Positions 9,463 to 17,921 of a DNA stretch of 64,000 nucleotides are shown piece by piece (positions within the stretch are counted from its first letter, which is position 1; the number at the start of each line of letters is the position of its first letter). The notes beneath the pieces are model-generated. The model did not search any database. It was not told the origin of the DNA and worked only from the letters and a program-made list of their open reading frames with translations. A program made the position numbers and the translations under genes. This DNA is from Sulfuritalea sp. (lineage in GTDB: Bacteria; Pseudomonadota; Gammaproteobacteria; Burkholderiales; Rhodocyclaceae): assembly GCA_016710465.1 (NCBI GenBank), contig JADJVS010000014.1, positions 372,001 through 436,000 of the forward strand, in the 5' to 3' direction.

Positions 9463-10038
9463 ATGCGGATACGTGTCAATCGTTCGGACGGAAAGACCGG
9501 GGTCTATTCGCAACAGGACCCGGCGCGCGCGGCGCTGCTGGCACAACGCTTCGATCCGGCCACGCTGTTTTGCTCCGGGCCCATCGTGATCGGCATGCAC
9601 AACCCTTTCAGCATCATCAATACCGACGAAGTGTGCTGGATCGAGGTGGAAACCGCGCTCGAACTGCCGCACATCCTGCCCAGGAACATCGAGCGCCTGC
9701 ACCGCCTCGCCGATCGCCAGCAGTATGAATCGCTGTTGGCCCGCCAATGGCCCGGCTGGATGAAGTTCCGCCGGGGAAGGAAGGGCGATCCTCTCGAAGC
9801 CCTGATCGAGCTGTCCCTGCGCGGCGGCGAATCGATCTACCTGCGCGCCGTCGGCGCGGTGGGCGAAACCAACCTGGTCGAGGAATTTTTTGGTGTGCCT
9901 GCGATCACCGCCAGCATCGATGGCGCCGGACGCCTTTATGTCAATCCGAAGGCCATCGTACGCGCCCGCGTGTACCACAGCCGCGACCAGATCAGCTTCG
10001 CGCGCGGATTCTGGACGGCCGAAGCCGACGATATCTGA
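9463..10038 (+). CDS. Hypothetical protein, 191 residues
   Basis: I do not recognise this protein. It is soluble in appearance, with no signal peptide or membrane helix, and has mixed charged and hydrophobic composition like its neighbours. It contains two Cys (FCSG and EVCW) and an internal acidic/aromatic region. A purine-rich ribosome site (TGAGG) precedes the ATG at 9463. Upstream, TTATGAT near 9423 could be a −10 element. Base and codon use match the core genome, so it is probably native. Its function cannot be inferred from context. Confidence 0.75.
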   Translation: MRIRVNRSDGKTGVYSQQDPARAALLAQRFDPATLFCSGPIVIGMHNPFSIINTDEVCWIEVETALELPHILPRNIERLHRLADRQQYESLLARQWPGWMKFRRGRKGDPLEALIELSLRGGESIYLRAVGAVGETNLVEEFFGVPAITASIDGAGRLYVNPKAIVRARVYHSRDQISFARGFWTAEADDI

Positions 10039-10071
10039 CGCGTGGGTATCGATTCGCCGAATCCATCCTTC

Positions 10072-10539
10072 ATGTCGGCGATGCAGCGCTTGCGCCTGGC
10101 TTGTTCCGTGATTCTCAGTGTCGCGATCGGATCGGCTTGTGCAACGCCGGCCGACCGATCGGCCAGTCTAAAGCTCGCGGGTACATCCTGGCAACTCGTC
10201 GCCATCCAGTCGATGGACGACGCGCAGGGCACGACGCGCGTTGCCGATCCCGCCCGCTTCACGCTGCGCTTCGGCGTCGACGGCCGCGCCGGCCTGCGCC
10301 TGGACTGCAATCGCGGCAGCGGCAGCTATGAAGCCAGGCCGGCCGGCGACGGCAGTTCGGGTTCGCTGACGTTCGGCGCGATCGCGACGACGCGCGCCCT
10401 GTGCCCGCCGCCGCATCTTGACGAACGCGTCGCGCGCGACCTCGGGTACGTGCGCTCCTACCTGCTCAAGGACGGCAGGCTCTTCCTGTCGCTGATGGCC
10501 GACGGCGGCATTTACGAATGGCATCGGCAGCCGGACTGA
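10072..10539 (+). CDS. META/HslJ-like domain exported protein
   Basis: The mature region contains the META-domain pattern: LAGTSWQLVAI, then LRLDCNRGSGSYE, ATTRALCPP and a C-terminal LKDGRLFLSL. META/HslJ domains occur in envelope stress and heat-shock-associated lipoproteins. The N terminus has a hydrophobic signal (AMQRLRLACSVILSVAIGSAC), and the Cys could be a lipidation site though the lipobox is not ideal. The start is uncertain: GTG 10042, ATG 10072 and ATG 10081 are all in frame, and none has a strong ribosome site. The gene starts close behind the 191-residue gene. Confidence 0.8.
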   Translation: MSAMQRLRLACSVILSVAIGSACATPADRSASLKLAGTSWQLVAIQSMDDAQGTTRVADPARFTLRFGVDGRAGLRLDCNRGSGSYEARPAGDGSSGSLTFGAIATTRALCPPPHLDERVARDLGYVRSYLLKDGRLFLSLMADGGIYEWHRQPD

Positions 10540-10577
10540 TTGCCGCCCGCCCGGCAAGGCCGGCTGACTTTATTACC

Positions 10578-10606
10578 TTGCATTTTGAAACCATGAGTTT
10601 GATAAT
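10578..10606 (+). promoter_or_regulatory. Sigma-70 type promoter candidate, leaderless geometry
   Basis: TTGCAT (10578–10583) is followed by a 17-base spacer and GATAAT (10601–10606). The best start codon of the ATPase gene is at 10613, seven bases after the −10 box. Transcription would therefore start at or next to the ATG, leaving no room for a ribosome site. The local sequence is much more AT-rich than its surroundings. Confidence 0.55.
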
Positions 10607-10612
10607 GTGCGC

Positions 10613-11833
10613 ATGAAACGACATGCTTTCCCGCTGCTGCGGGAACTGCTCGGGCTGTTTCCCTGCGTCGCGCTGCTGGGGGTGCGGCAGTGTGGCAAGA
10701 CCACGCTGCTGCGGGAACTGCTCCCCGACTGGCGCCTGTTCGACATGGAAAAGCTGGCCGATCACGAGGCGATCGCCCGCGATCCGGACCTGTTCCTGCG
10801 CCTGAATTCGCGCCACGTGGCAATCGACGAAAGCCAGTTGCTGCCATCCCTGTTCCCGGCCCTGCGCGTGGCCATCGACAGCGATCGCGAATCACGCGGG
10901 CGCTTCGTCATCACCGGATCGAGCTCGCCGGAACTGCTTGCGGCGATCGCCGAAAGCCTGGCCGGCCGGGTGGCGATCATCGACATGGGGCCGTTTTCAT
11001 TGGCCGAGGCCTATGAACTGCCGCCCTCGCCCGTGCTGGCGATGCTGGCCGGGCGCGCCGCGGCGAACGATCTGGCGAATGTTTCAACGCGCCTGAGCCT
11101 GAGCCAGGTCACGGATTACTGGCTGCACGGCGGCTATCCGGAGCCCTGGATCAAGAGTTCGCCGCGCTTTCGCAAGCTGTGGCTGCAAAACTACCTGCAG
11201 ACCTATCTGGACCGCGATCTGCCGCGGCTTTTCCCCGGCCTGGACAGGCAGAAGTTCCGGCTCTTCGTGCAGATGCTGGCGCAGCTTTCCGGCAGCATCA
11301 TCAACTATTCGGACGTGGCGAGGGCGCTCGGTGTTTCCCAGCCGACGGCGCGCGACTATTTCCATATCGCACACGGCAGTTTCGTCTGGCGTCACCTGCC
11401 GGCCTACGAGAAGAACGCGGCCAAGCGGGTGGTCAAGCATCCCAAGGGCTATCTGCGCGACAGCGGCCTGTTGCATTTCCTGTTGCACCTGCAGGATCGC
11501 GACGACCTGATGGCACACCCGCGCATGGGCGCCTCCTGGGAGGGCATGGTCATCGAAAACCTGGTGCGCGGCTTTGCCGCCGCCGGCGTGGACTTCCAGG
11601 CCTTTCACTACCGCAGCGGCGGCGGCGCGGAAATCGACCTGGTGCTGGAGGGCGAGTTCGGCCTGCTGCCGGTCGAGATCAAGCACACGCAGCATATCGA
11701 CGGACGCGCGCTGCGGGCGCTGCGCGACTTCGTCGCCGAGCGCGGCTGCCGCTACGGCATCGTGATCAACAACGACGAACGGCCACGACTGCTGGATGAC
11801 AAGCTGATCGGCATTCCGTTGGCGGCGCTGTGA
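10613..11833 (+). CDS. AAA family ATPase with DUF4143 domain
   Basis: This 406-residue protein has an N-terminal AAA domain with Walker A GVRQCGKTTLL (23–33), an acidic Walker B-like stretch (HVAIDESQ) and ITGSSSPELL. A DUF4143 C-terminal domain follows, with DLVLEGEFGLLPVEIKHT, which resembles a PD-(D/E)xK nuclease-like fold (family knowledge). Such proteins are widespread, mobile, and of unclear role. I chose ATG 10613 over GTG 10607 because MKRHAFPLLREL is the typical start. It is probably an accessory gene, since it lies between unrelated hypotheticals with its own promoter. Confidence 0.9.
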   Translation: MKRHAFPLLRELLGLFPCVALLGVRQCGKTTLLRELLPDWRLFDMEKLADHEAIARDPDLFLRLNSRHVAIDESQLLPSLFPALRVAIDSDRESRGRFVITGSSSPELLAAIAESLAGRVAIIDMGPFSLAEAYELPPSPVLAMLAGRAAANDLANVSTRLSLSQVTDYWLHGGYPEPWIKSSPRFRKLWLQNYLQTYLDRDLPRLFPGLDRQKFRLFVQMLAQLSGSIINYSDVARALGVSQPTARDYFHIAHGSFVWRHLPAYEKNAAKRVVKHPKGYLRDSGLLHFLLHLQDRDDLMAHPRMGASWEGMVIENLVRGFAAAGVDFQAFHYRSGGGAEIDLVLEGEFGLLPVEIKHTQHIDGRALRALRDFVAERGCRYGIVINNDERPRLLDDKLIGIPLAAL

Positions 11834-11847
11834 GGGGAGACGGCGAT

Positions 11848-12627
11848 ATGTCCGGAATCGCAAATCCGTTTCAGAAACAGTCGGCGCCGGCGGCACGGCG
11901 CGCGTTGGCGATGATCCTGTGCCTTGCCCTCACCCCCGCCGGGGCGGCCGGCACGGGCGACGAGCGCCGCGCCAAGCCCGTGGTCTTCGCCAAGGGCCAA
12001 ACATCGGCCGTCATCACCGGCCGCATCGAGGGACGCCACTACGTCGACCACACGCTGCACGCCGCGGCCGGGCAGACGCTGGCGGTAAGGCTGAAGGCCG
12101 CGAGCCGCTCCGCCTATTTCAACCTGTTGCCACCAGGCTCGCCCGATGCGGCGATGGCGATCGGCGAGTTTTCCGACAACCAGTTCAGTGGCCTGCTGCC
12201 CGACGACGGCACCTATACCATCCGCGTTTTCCTGAACCGCGCTGCGGCACGGCGCAACGCGGCCAGCAACTACGGCCTGAGAGTCGGCCTTGGCGGTACA
12301 GCGTTGAAACCGCTGCCCGCCGCAAAGGATGCGCTGGTTCCCGGTACCCGCTTCCACGCGCGTGCCACCGTGCCCTGCGCGCCGGCCTACACGCAGGTCC
12401 GCGAGTGCACGGCGGGCGTGGTGCGGCGCGGCTTCGACGGTACGGCGACGGTGGAGCTGGGCTGGGATGACAAGCGCAAGCGCCGCATACTTTTCGTCAA
12501 GGGCGAAGCCAGGGCGTCGGACGTGCCGCAGGCGATGAGGTCGACACGCCACGAACGCGGCTGGACCATCGAGTTCGATGGCGGCGAACGCTTCGAGATT
12601 CCCGAGCCGCTGGTGATGGGCGGCTGA
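11848..12627 (+). CDS. Hypothetical exported protein
   Basis: This 259-residue protein starts at ATG 11848 with a GGGGAG ribosome site. A signal sequence lies at about residues 20–40 (ALAMILCLALTPAGAAG). The middle reads like a pre-peptidase or beta-sandwich domain (ITGRIEGRHYVDHTLHAAAG, then LLPDDGTYTIRVFLNRA). The C-terminal half has two Cys (VPCAPAYTQVRECTAG). No catalytic motif is seen. It is packed directly behind the ATPase gene, 14 bases between them, and ahead of the transporter gene. Function is unknown. Confidence 0.75.
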   Translation: MSGIANPFQKQSAPAARRALAMILCLALTPAGAAGTGDERRAKPVVFAKGQTSAVITGRIEGRHYVDHTLHAAAGQTLAVRLKAASRSAYFNLLPPGSPDAAMAIGEFSDNQFSGLLPDDGTYTIRVFLNRAAARRNAASNYGLRVGLGGTALKPLPAAKDALVPGTRFHARATVPCAPAYTQVRECTAGVVRRGFDGTATVELGWDDKRKRRILFVKGEARASDVPQAMRSTRHERGWTIEFDGGERFEIPEPLVMGG

Positions 12628-12657
12628 GCAGGAGGCAAGGATGGGACGGCGACATCC

Positions 12658-13596
12658 ATGAGCCTGTTTGACGGCATCATCGCCGCGGTGGCCGCCGTGG
12701 TGATGTTCCTCTACGGCTTGCAGGGCTTCAGCCAGGAGCTGCAGTCGGTGGGCGGGCAGGCCCTGCGCGAATGGCTGCCGCGCGTCACCACCAGCCGCTG
12801 GCGCGGCTTCCTGATCGGCGCCGGCGCCACCGCCGTGGTGCAGTCGAGCAGCGCCATCACGGCGCTCGCGGTGAGCCTGGTCGACGCCGGCGTGATCACC
12901 TTCCGCGGCAGCCTGGGCATCCTGCTCGGCGCCAATGTCGGCACCACGACGACAGCCTGGCTGGTGTCCTTCAAGCTGACCGGGATCGGGCCGATCTTCA
13001 TCGTCGCCGGCGCGCTGCTCTCGGCGCTGCCCTTCCGCATCCGCACCTGGGGCAAGGCGGCGTTCTATTTCGGCCTGATCTTCTTCGCCCTCGACCTGAT
13101 TTCCAGCGAACTCAAGCCGCTGCAGAACGAGGCCTGGTTCCGCGACGCGCTGCTGCGCGCCCGGACGCCCTGGCTGGGGGTGCTGGTCGGCCTGTTGTTC
13201 ACCGCGCTGGTACAGTCGAGCAGCGTCACCACCGGGCTGGCGATCCTGCTGGTGCAGCAGGGAATGCTACCGCCGGAAGCGGCGATCCCGCTGGTGGTCG
13301 GCTCCAACCTCGGCTCGACGTCGACGGCGCTGGTGGCCTCGATTCCGATGGCGCCCGTGGCGCGCGCCACGGCGGTAACCAACTTCCTGTTCAACCTCGC
13401 CGGCGTGCTGCTGTTCCTGCCCTTCCTCGGCGCATTCTCGGCGGCCATGCTCGGCCATGCCGGCGAGCCGGCGATGGCCGTGGCGCTGGCCCACCTGTGC
13501 TTCAACCTGGCGATCGCCGGTCTGTTCCTGGCAAGCCTGGGCTGGGTCGAGCCGCGCCTGCGGGCCTGGCTCAAGCTCGACGCCGGCGCTCAGTAA
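12658..13596 (+). CDS. Na/Pi cotransporter family membrane protein
   Basis: This 312-residue inner-membrane protein carries two copies of the Na/Pi-cotransporter repeat, with the hallmark QSSSAITALAVSLVDAGV and later QSSSVTTGLAILLVQQG. About eight hydrophobic segments are visible. The cytoplasmic PhoU-like C-terminal domain found in many YjbB-type members is missing. It should move phosphate or a similar anion with sodium (family knowledge). The last 7 bases overlap the convergent Sel1 gene. Confidence 0.93.
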   Translation: MSLFDGIIAAVAAVVMFLYGLQGFSQELQSVGGQALREWLPRVTTSRWRGFLIGAGATAVVQSSSAITALAVSLVDAGVITFRGSLGILLGANVGTTTTAWLVSFKLTGIGPIFIVAGALLSALPFRIRTWGKAAFYFGLIFFALDLISSELKPLQNEAWFRDALLRARTPWLGVLVGLLFTALVQSSSVTTGLAILLVQQGMLPPEAAIPLVVGSNLGSTSTALVASIPMAPVARATAVTNFLFNLAGVLLFLPFLGAFSAAMLGHAGEPAMAVALAHLCFNLAIAGLFLASLGWVEPRLRAWLKLDAGAQ

Positions 13597-14246
13597 TCCC
13601 GGTTCGACAGGCGCGGCGGCGGCTTGTAGCCGAGTTCGGTGGCGCGCTTCTCGAAATGCGCGGCATCGGCGACACGCCCGTAGGCGTTGTAGATCTGGGC
13701 CAGATCCCAACTGGCACGTGCATGTCCCAGTTCGGCGGCAAAGCGCAACCATTGTTCATGGCGATACAGGCTGGCGGATACGCCGGATTTGCCATCGCCA
13801 AACGCGACCGCCACCCGGTAGGCCGCCTCCGCATCGCCGCGCGCCGCGCCCAACAGCCTGGCATCGAAGGCCGCGTCACCCCGGGTGGCCTCGAAGAACT
13901 CGCCCGTCAGGCCAACCTCGCGCTTGATCGCAACGGCCCGCGAGGCGCCGGCTTCGAGAGCGCGGGCTTCGTCGCGGTGGGCGCTTTGCGGGTAGTCGCG
14001 CAGAAAGGAAGCGCACAGTTCGACGACACGGCTGGGCCGGCGCACCGAGCTGATTTCCGTCCAGCGCCCAAGCTCGCCCTGCTTGAGGTCAAGCACCATC
14101 GCCAGGACAATGGGATGCACCGGCGTCGGCGCGGCCCTGGTCTCCGGCATGGGGCCATGCACCGGGGGCCGGGCAGCGGCTGGCGATGGCGCCGATACCA
14201 GACTCCAGAGCATCGCCGTGCCCGCCAGCCATCGATGTCTGCTCAT
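13590..14246 (-). CDS. Sel1/tetratricopeptide-like exported protein
   Basis: This 218-residue protein has a signal peptide (about 1–25, ending PAAARP). Sel1-like helical repeats fill the second half, with patterns such as DAEAAYRVAVAFGDGKSG and ELGHARASWDLAQIYNAYG. Sel1 repeats are protein-interaction scaffolds. AAGGAG about 8 bases ahead gives a strong ribosome site for ATG 14246. A 32-codon gene lies 34 bases upstream on the same strand and is probably in the same transcript. Specific function is unknown. Confidence 0.8.
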   Translation of the reverse strand: MSRHRWLAGTAMLWSLVSAPSPAAARPPVHGPMPETRAAPTPVHPIVLAMVLDLKQGELGRWTEISSVRRPSRVVELCASFLRDYPQSAHRDEARALEAGASRAVAIKREVGLTGEFFEATRGDAAFDARLLGAARGDAEAAYRVAVAFGDGKSGVSASLYRHEQWLRFAAELGHARASWDLAQIYNAYGRVADAAHFEKRATELGYKPPPRLSNRDY

Positions 14247-14280
14247 TCCGTGCTCCTTTGTACGTTTCGCATTCCGTTGG

Positions 14281-14379
14281 TCAGGGCGAGGGCGGACGGG
14301 CCACGTCCATCGGCAATTCGCGGGCGGTGATGATCTGCCGGTGCAGCTCGCTGTAGCCGATACCGCGCAAGTCGGTCAT
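14281..14379 (-). CDS. Small protein of 32 residues upstream of the Sel1 gene
   Basis: On the minus strand GGAGGTGCC precedes an ATG at 14379, a near-perfect ribosome site. It is followed by 32 codons and a TGA at 14281–14283. The product begins MTDLRGIGYSELHRQI and ends in PRPPSP-like sequence. It is hydrophilic, with no signal or membrane segment. It is 34 bases upstream of the Sel1 gene, so it could be a real small protein or a leader that tunes translation of the next gene. It was identified from its ribosome site and position only. Confidence 0.5.
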   Translation of the reverse strand: MTDLRGIGYSELHRQIITARELPMDVARPPSP

Positions 14380-14448
14380 GGCACCTCCATCGTTGATCGA
14401 GTGTAGCGGAGGCAATGGCGGCATCCGGCCAGGAAAATGCCGCGCAGT

Positions 14449-14508
14449 GTGCGCTTCTTCACGCTATTGCCGGGCTGTCCATCCGCCCAGCGTGCGCTAG
14501 TTCACGCT
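14449..14508 (+). repeat. 17-bp imperfect direct repeat pair upstream of the AsmA-like gene
   Basis: GTGCGCTTCTTCACGCT (14449–14465) and GTGCGCTAGTTCACGCT (14492–14508) differ at two bases and are 43 bases apart. They lie in the 14380–14575 gap ahead of the AsmA-like gene and could be a regulator binding pair. No other feature is visible in this gap. Confidence 0.35.
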
Positions 14509-14575
14509 CCCTGCGCCTGAAAGATCGGATCATGCAGGCGCGGATGCTCACCTTGCCTTGCACCATGGAGTCTAT

Positions 14576-16234
14576 ATGGCCAGACCGATCGACATCGTAT
14601 TTAACGACAGCACACCGGGCATCGGCGCCACGGCGGAACGCTTGCGCGCCGAGGTCGCGCGGCGGCGCGGAGAGCGTGACGAAAGCACCAGCGAACTGGT
14701 GAAGCAGATCGACGAATCGGCGCGCCTCAAGGCCGAGGAAAAGGCCGCCCGCGAAGCCGGGGAACGGGCGCGGCGGGAAGCGGCGGAACAGGCGCGGCGC
14801 GAAGCCGAAGCAGCCGCGCGGCTCGCGGCGGAAGCGCAGGCGCGGCGCGAGGCCGAAGAAGTCGCGCGACGCGAGGCCGCCGAGAAGCACCAGCGCGAGG
14901 AGGAGGAAGCCCGGCGCCGGGCCGAGGAGGAGCGCAAGCGCAAGGCCGCCGAGAAAAAGGCCCGCGCCGAAGCCCGGGAACGGGCGCGGCGGGAAGAGGA
15001 AGAGCGCGACCGCCGGGCGATACAGGAACGCTTGCTCAAGCGGCGGGAAAAGCAGCGCAAGCTGATCCTGCCGACGGTGCTGGCGCTGCTGCTGCCGCCG
15101 CTGCTGGGCGCGGGCTTCCTGCAGGTTTACAGCTTCGAGGGCCAGCGCGCGGAATTCGAACGCGCCGCGAGCGAAGTTTTCGGCGTTCCGGTCAAGGCGG
15201 AAAGCGCCAGATTCGGATTCTCGCCGTCGCCCCGGTGGCGTTTTGACGAGCTGCGCATCGGCGCCGATGCCGATACGGCGCGCATCGCCCGCGTCAGCCT
15301 CGGCAGCACCGCGCTGGGCCTGTTTGGCTCGCCGCTGAAATTCGATTCGATCGCCATCGAGCAACCGCAACTGCCGCCCGCGATGGCGCTGAAGCTGCTC
15401 GACGGCGCGTCGGACCCAGCCCTGCTCAAGGCCGGCGAACTCAGCGTCAGCGGGCTCAGCTTCGTCGGCGGACCGAAAGACCTGCCGCCGCTGAATCTGC
15501 GGGCCGAGTTCGCGGAAGGTCGGCTGCGGGCCATTTCAGGCCAGGGCGAAGATGCCGATTCCGGCAAGCTGCGCTTTGAACTCACACGCGACGAGGCCTG
15601 GCAACTGGCGCTCGACGCGGCGCAACTGCGCTGGCTGTTCGGCGCCGATGTGCCGCTTGGCGATATCGCCTTGAAGGGTCGGCTGATGCCGGACGGCCTT
15701 CAGATCGGCGAGTTCACCGCCAACCTGTTCGCCGGCGAATTGCGCGGCAGCGGCCGCCTCGGCTGGCAGGACGGCTGGCGGCTGAGCGCCAGGCTCAAGG
15801 CCAAAAGCATCGATGCCGCCAAGCTCGCGCGGGGCTGGATCCGCGAAGGCCATGTCGGCGGCGAAATGCTGCTGGTTTCCGAGGCCGCCACGTCGAAGGA
15901 ACTGCTGCCGCGCGCCAGCCTGAGCGGCAGCTTCGCCATGGAACGCGGCGTGCTGGCCGGCGTGGACCTGGACAAGGCGTTGCAGGATCGCGGCATCGGC
16001 GAGGAATCGCGCTTCGAATCCCTGCGCGGCAACCTCGCCGTCGAGGGCCAGCGCATCGAACTGTCGGCCCTGAGCCTGCTGGCGTCCGACCTCAAGGCCG
16101 GCGGCATGCTGAACTTCGATGCCGCGCGCGCCGCCAGCGGTCAGCTGGCCCTTGAAGCCCGGTCCGCAGGGGCACGCCGCAGCGCCAACCTGAGAATCGG
16201 CGGAACCCTGGCCGCGCCCAGCTACCAGCGCTGA
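14576..16234 (+). CDS. AsmA-like protein with long charged coiled-coil N terminus
   Basis: This 552-residue protein has three parts. Residues about 45–165 are an extreme Glu/Arg/Lys/Ala-rich helix (repeated RREAE, ARLAAEAQAR and similar), probably a cytoplasmic coiled coil. One transmembrane helix follows (LILPTVLALLLPPLLGAGFL). The rest is an AsmA/YhdP-like periplasmic domain (FDSIAIEQPQLPP, GDIALKGRLMPDG, LRGSGRLGWQDGWRL). AsmA-like proteins act in lipid traffic and envelope homeostasis (family knowledge). I chose ATG 14576, preceded by GGAG. A TTG at 14558 is less likely. Confidence 0.75.
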   Translation: MARPIDIVFNDSTPGIGATAERLRAEVARRRGERDESTSELVKQIDESARLKAEEKAAREAGERARREAAEQARREAEAAARLAAEAQARREAEEVARREAAEKHQREEEEARRRAEEERKRKAAEKKARAEARERARREEEERDRRAIQERLLKRREKQRKLILPTVLALLLPPLLGAGFLQVYSFEGQRAEFERAASEVFGVPVKAESARFGFSPSPRWRFDELRIGADADTARIARVSLGSTALGLFGSPLKFDSIAIEQPQLPPAMALKLLDGASDPALLKAGELSVSGLSFVGGPKDLPPLNLRAEFAEGRLRAISGQGEDADSGKLRFELTRDEAWQLALDAAQLRWLFGADVPLGDIALKGRLMPDGLQIGEFTANLFAGELRGSGRLGWQDGWRLSARLKAKSIDAAKLARGWIREGHVGGEMLLVSEAATSKELLPRASLSGSFAMERGVLAGVDLDKALQDRGIGEESRFESLRGNLAVEGQRIELSALSLLASDLKAGGMLNFDAARAASGQLALEARSAGARRSANLRIGGTLAAPSYQR

Positions 16235-16257
16235 ACCGGATCGGGCGCGGCGAAGGC

Positions 16258-16288
16258 GCCGATTTACCCCTTGCCCGAAGGGGTCGGC
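16258..16288 (+). other. Hairpin without T-tract between the AsmA-like and DUF350 genes
   Basis: ACCCCTT (16266–16272) pairs with AAGGGGT (16278–16284) around a 5-base loop, and GCCGA/TCGGC (16258–16262 with 16284–16288) can extend the stem. No T run follows, so it is at best a weak terminator or an RNA-stability element. Confidence 0.4.
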
Positions 16289-16323
16289 TGGCAGACAATG
16301 CCATGCTCCCCGGAGGACAATCC

Positions 16324-16728
16324 ATGCCCGCCCACTTTCTTGCGACGCTGCCGAACTTTCTTGCCTATCTTGGCGCGGCGGCGGTTCTGCTGGCCGCCTT
16401 TGTCGCCATCTACCTGTTCGTCACGCCCTATGACGAAATCAAGCTGATCCGCGAAAACAACATCGCGGCGGCGGTGTCGCTCTCGGGCGCCGTGCTCGGC
16501 TTCGCCATGCCGATCGCCAATGTCATCGCCCACAGCGACACCCTGCTCGACCTCGCGGTGTGGGGCGCGATCGCCGGCCTGGTGCAGCTCGCCGCCTGGG
16601 GCGTGGCGCGCGTGGCGCTGCCGACGCTGAAGGAGGACATCGCCGCCAACCGCGTCGCCCCGGCGGTTTTTGTCGCCGCGCTGTCGCTCACCGTCGGCCT
16701 GGTCAACGCCGCCTGCATGACCTACTGA
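16324..16728 (+). CDS. DUF350 (YjfL-like) membrane protein
   Basis: This 134-residue inner-membrane protein has four hydrophobic segments and the DUF350 arrangement: YLFVTPYDEIKLIRENNIAAAVSLSGAVLGF, with repeated A/G-rich helices. DUF350 proteins occur beside PspA-, SPFH- and polyamine-related genes in E. coli yjf-type and Bacillus ydj-type clusters (family knowledge), and the same company is present here. GGAGG precedes ATG 16324. The next gene starts 20 bases after the stop, so this opens the membrane/polyamine cluster. Confidence 0.88.
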   Translation: MPAHFLATLPNFLAYLGAAAVLLAAFVAIYLFVTPYDEIKLIRENNIAAAVSLSGAVLGFAMPIANVIAHSDTLLDLAVWGAIAGLVQLAAWGVARVALPTLKEDIAANRVAPAVFVAALSLTVGLVNAACMTY

Positions 16729-16748
16729 AAAATCACAAGGAGACGCAC

Positions 16749-17786
16749 ATGGCACTCATGGATTTCATCAAGAAACAGTTCATCGACATCATCCAATGGA
16801 CGGAGGATGACGGCGACACCATGGCCTGGCGCTTTCCCATGGCCGAAATGGAAATCCAGAACGGCGCCAGCCTGACGGTGCGCGAATCGCAGATGGCGGT
16901 GTTCGTCAATGAAGGCACGGTGGCCGACATCTTCGGCCCCGGCATGTACAAGCTGACCACGCAGACCCTGCCGGTACTGACCTACCTGAAGAACTGGGAC
17001 AAGCTGTTCGAGTCACCCTTCAAGTCCGACGTCTACTTCTTCAGCACGCGCCAGAAGATCGACCGCAAGTGGGGCACGCCCAACCCGGTGACCATCCGCG
17101 ACAAGGATTTCGGCATGGTCCGGCTGCGCGCCTTCGGCATCTACGCCTTCCACCTGACCGACCCGAAAGCCTTCCACACCACGCTGTCGGGCACCGTCGA
17201 GCGCTATGGCACGGAGGAACTCGAAGGCCAGTTGCGCAACACCATCGTCGGCCACATCTCGGACATCTTCGGCGAATCCGGCGTGCCCTTCATCGACATG
17301 GCCTCGAACCAGATCGAGTTCGGCAATGCACTGAAGGCCAAGATGGAGCCGATGTTCAAGGAATACGGCCTGGCGCTCGACAGCTTCAATGTGCAGAACA
17401 TTTCGCTGCCCGAGGAACTGCAGGCCATGCTCGACAAGCGCATCGGCGTGAACATGATGGGCGGCATGCAGGCCTACACCCAGTTCCAGACGGCGGAGGC
17501 GATACCGCTGGCGGCTCAGAACGAGGGCGGGCTGGCGGGGATCGGCGCCGGCCTCGGTGTCGGGCTAGGGCTGGGACAACAGGTGGCCGGCGCAATGGCC
17601 GGCGCATTGAATCCGGCGACTCCGGGCGCAGCCCCGGCCGCCGTGGCGCCAGCGCCGACTCCCGCGGTTTCCGCGGACGAGATCGTCGCCACCATAGAAA
17701 AACTGCACGGACTGGTGGGCAAGGGCATGCTGTCGCAGGCGGAGTTCGATGCGAAGAAGGCGGAACTGCTGAAGAAGCTTGGGTAG
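16749..17786 (+). CDS. SPFH/Band 7 domain protein with C-terminal SHOCT motif
   Basis: This 345-residue protein resembles Bacillus YdjI. The N-terminal SPFH region (LTVRESQMAVFVNEGTVADIFGPGMYKL) leads into a helical region. A Gly/Ala/Pro-rich linker follows (about 250–300), then a SHOCT-type tail (IEKLHGLVGKGMLSQAEFDAKKAELLKKL). SPFH proteins build membrane microdomain scaffolds. The ribosome site AAGGAG precedes ATG 16749. It stands between the DUF350 and DUF4178 genes, as in related clusters. Confidence 0.93.
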   Translation: MALMDFIKKQFIDIIQWTEDDGDTMAWRFPMAEMEIQNGASLTVRESQMAVFVNEGTVADIFGPGMYKLTTQTLPVLTYLKNWDKLFESPFKSDVYFFSTRQKIDRKWGTPNPVTIRDKDFGMVRLRAFGIYAFHLTDPKAFHTTLSGTVERYGTEELEGQLRNTIVGHISDIFGESGVPFIDMASNQIEFGNALKAKMEPMFKEYGLALDSFNVQNISLPEELQAMLDKRIGVNMMGGMQAYTQFQTAEAIPLAAQNEGGLAGIGAGLGVGLGLGQQVAGAMAGALNPATPGAAPAAVAPAPTPAVSADEIVATIEKLHGLVGKGMLSQAEFDAKKAELLKKLG

Positions 17787-17832
17787 GACTCACCAGGTCT
17801 TTTGCCGGGAAAGCGTTGATCAAGTGCCAATT

Positions 17833-17901
17833 CGTCATTCCGGCGAACGCCGGAATCCAGAAAAATCCAGGTGCTGGACACCGGCCTTCGCCGGTGTGAC
17901 G
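17833..17901. repeat. REP-like paired palindrome (family 1)
   Basis: Two inverted palindromes lie back to back: CGTCATTCCGGC…GCCGGAATCCAG (17833–17860) and CTGGACACCGGC…GCCGGTGTGACG (17874–17901). The same family occurs at 30495, 31422, 34653 and, interrupted, at 47193. It lies inside the operon, between the SPFH and DUF4178 genes. Confidence 0.85.
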
Positions 17902-17921
17902 GCTGTGTCCGCAGCTTTCTG

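Noticed and set aside
12771..14330. Long plus-strand open frame (over 500 codons) across the Na/Pi transporter and Sel1 genes
   Set aside because: It is a shadow frame: Arg/Ala/Gly-rich composition, overlaps two well-supported genes, and has no domain.
17871..17921. Earlier GTG start of the DUF4178 gene
   Set aside because: The extra codons come from the REP palindrome. The zinc ribbon begins soon after ATG 17922.
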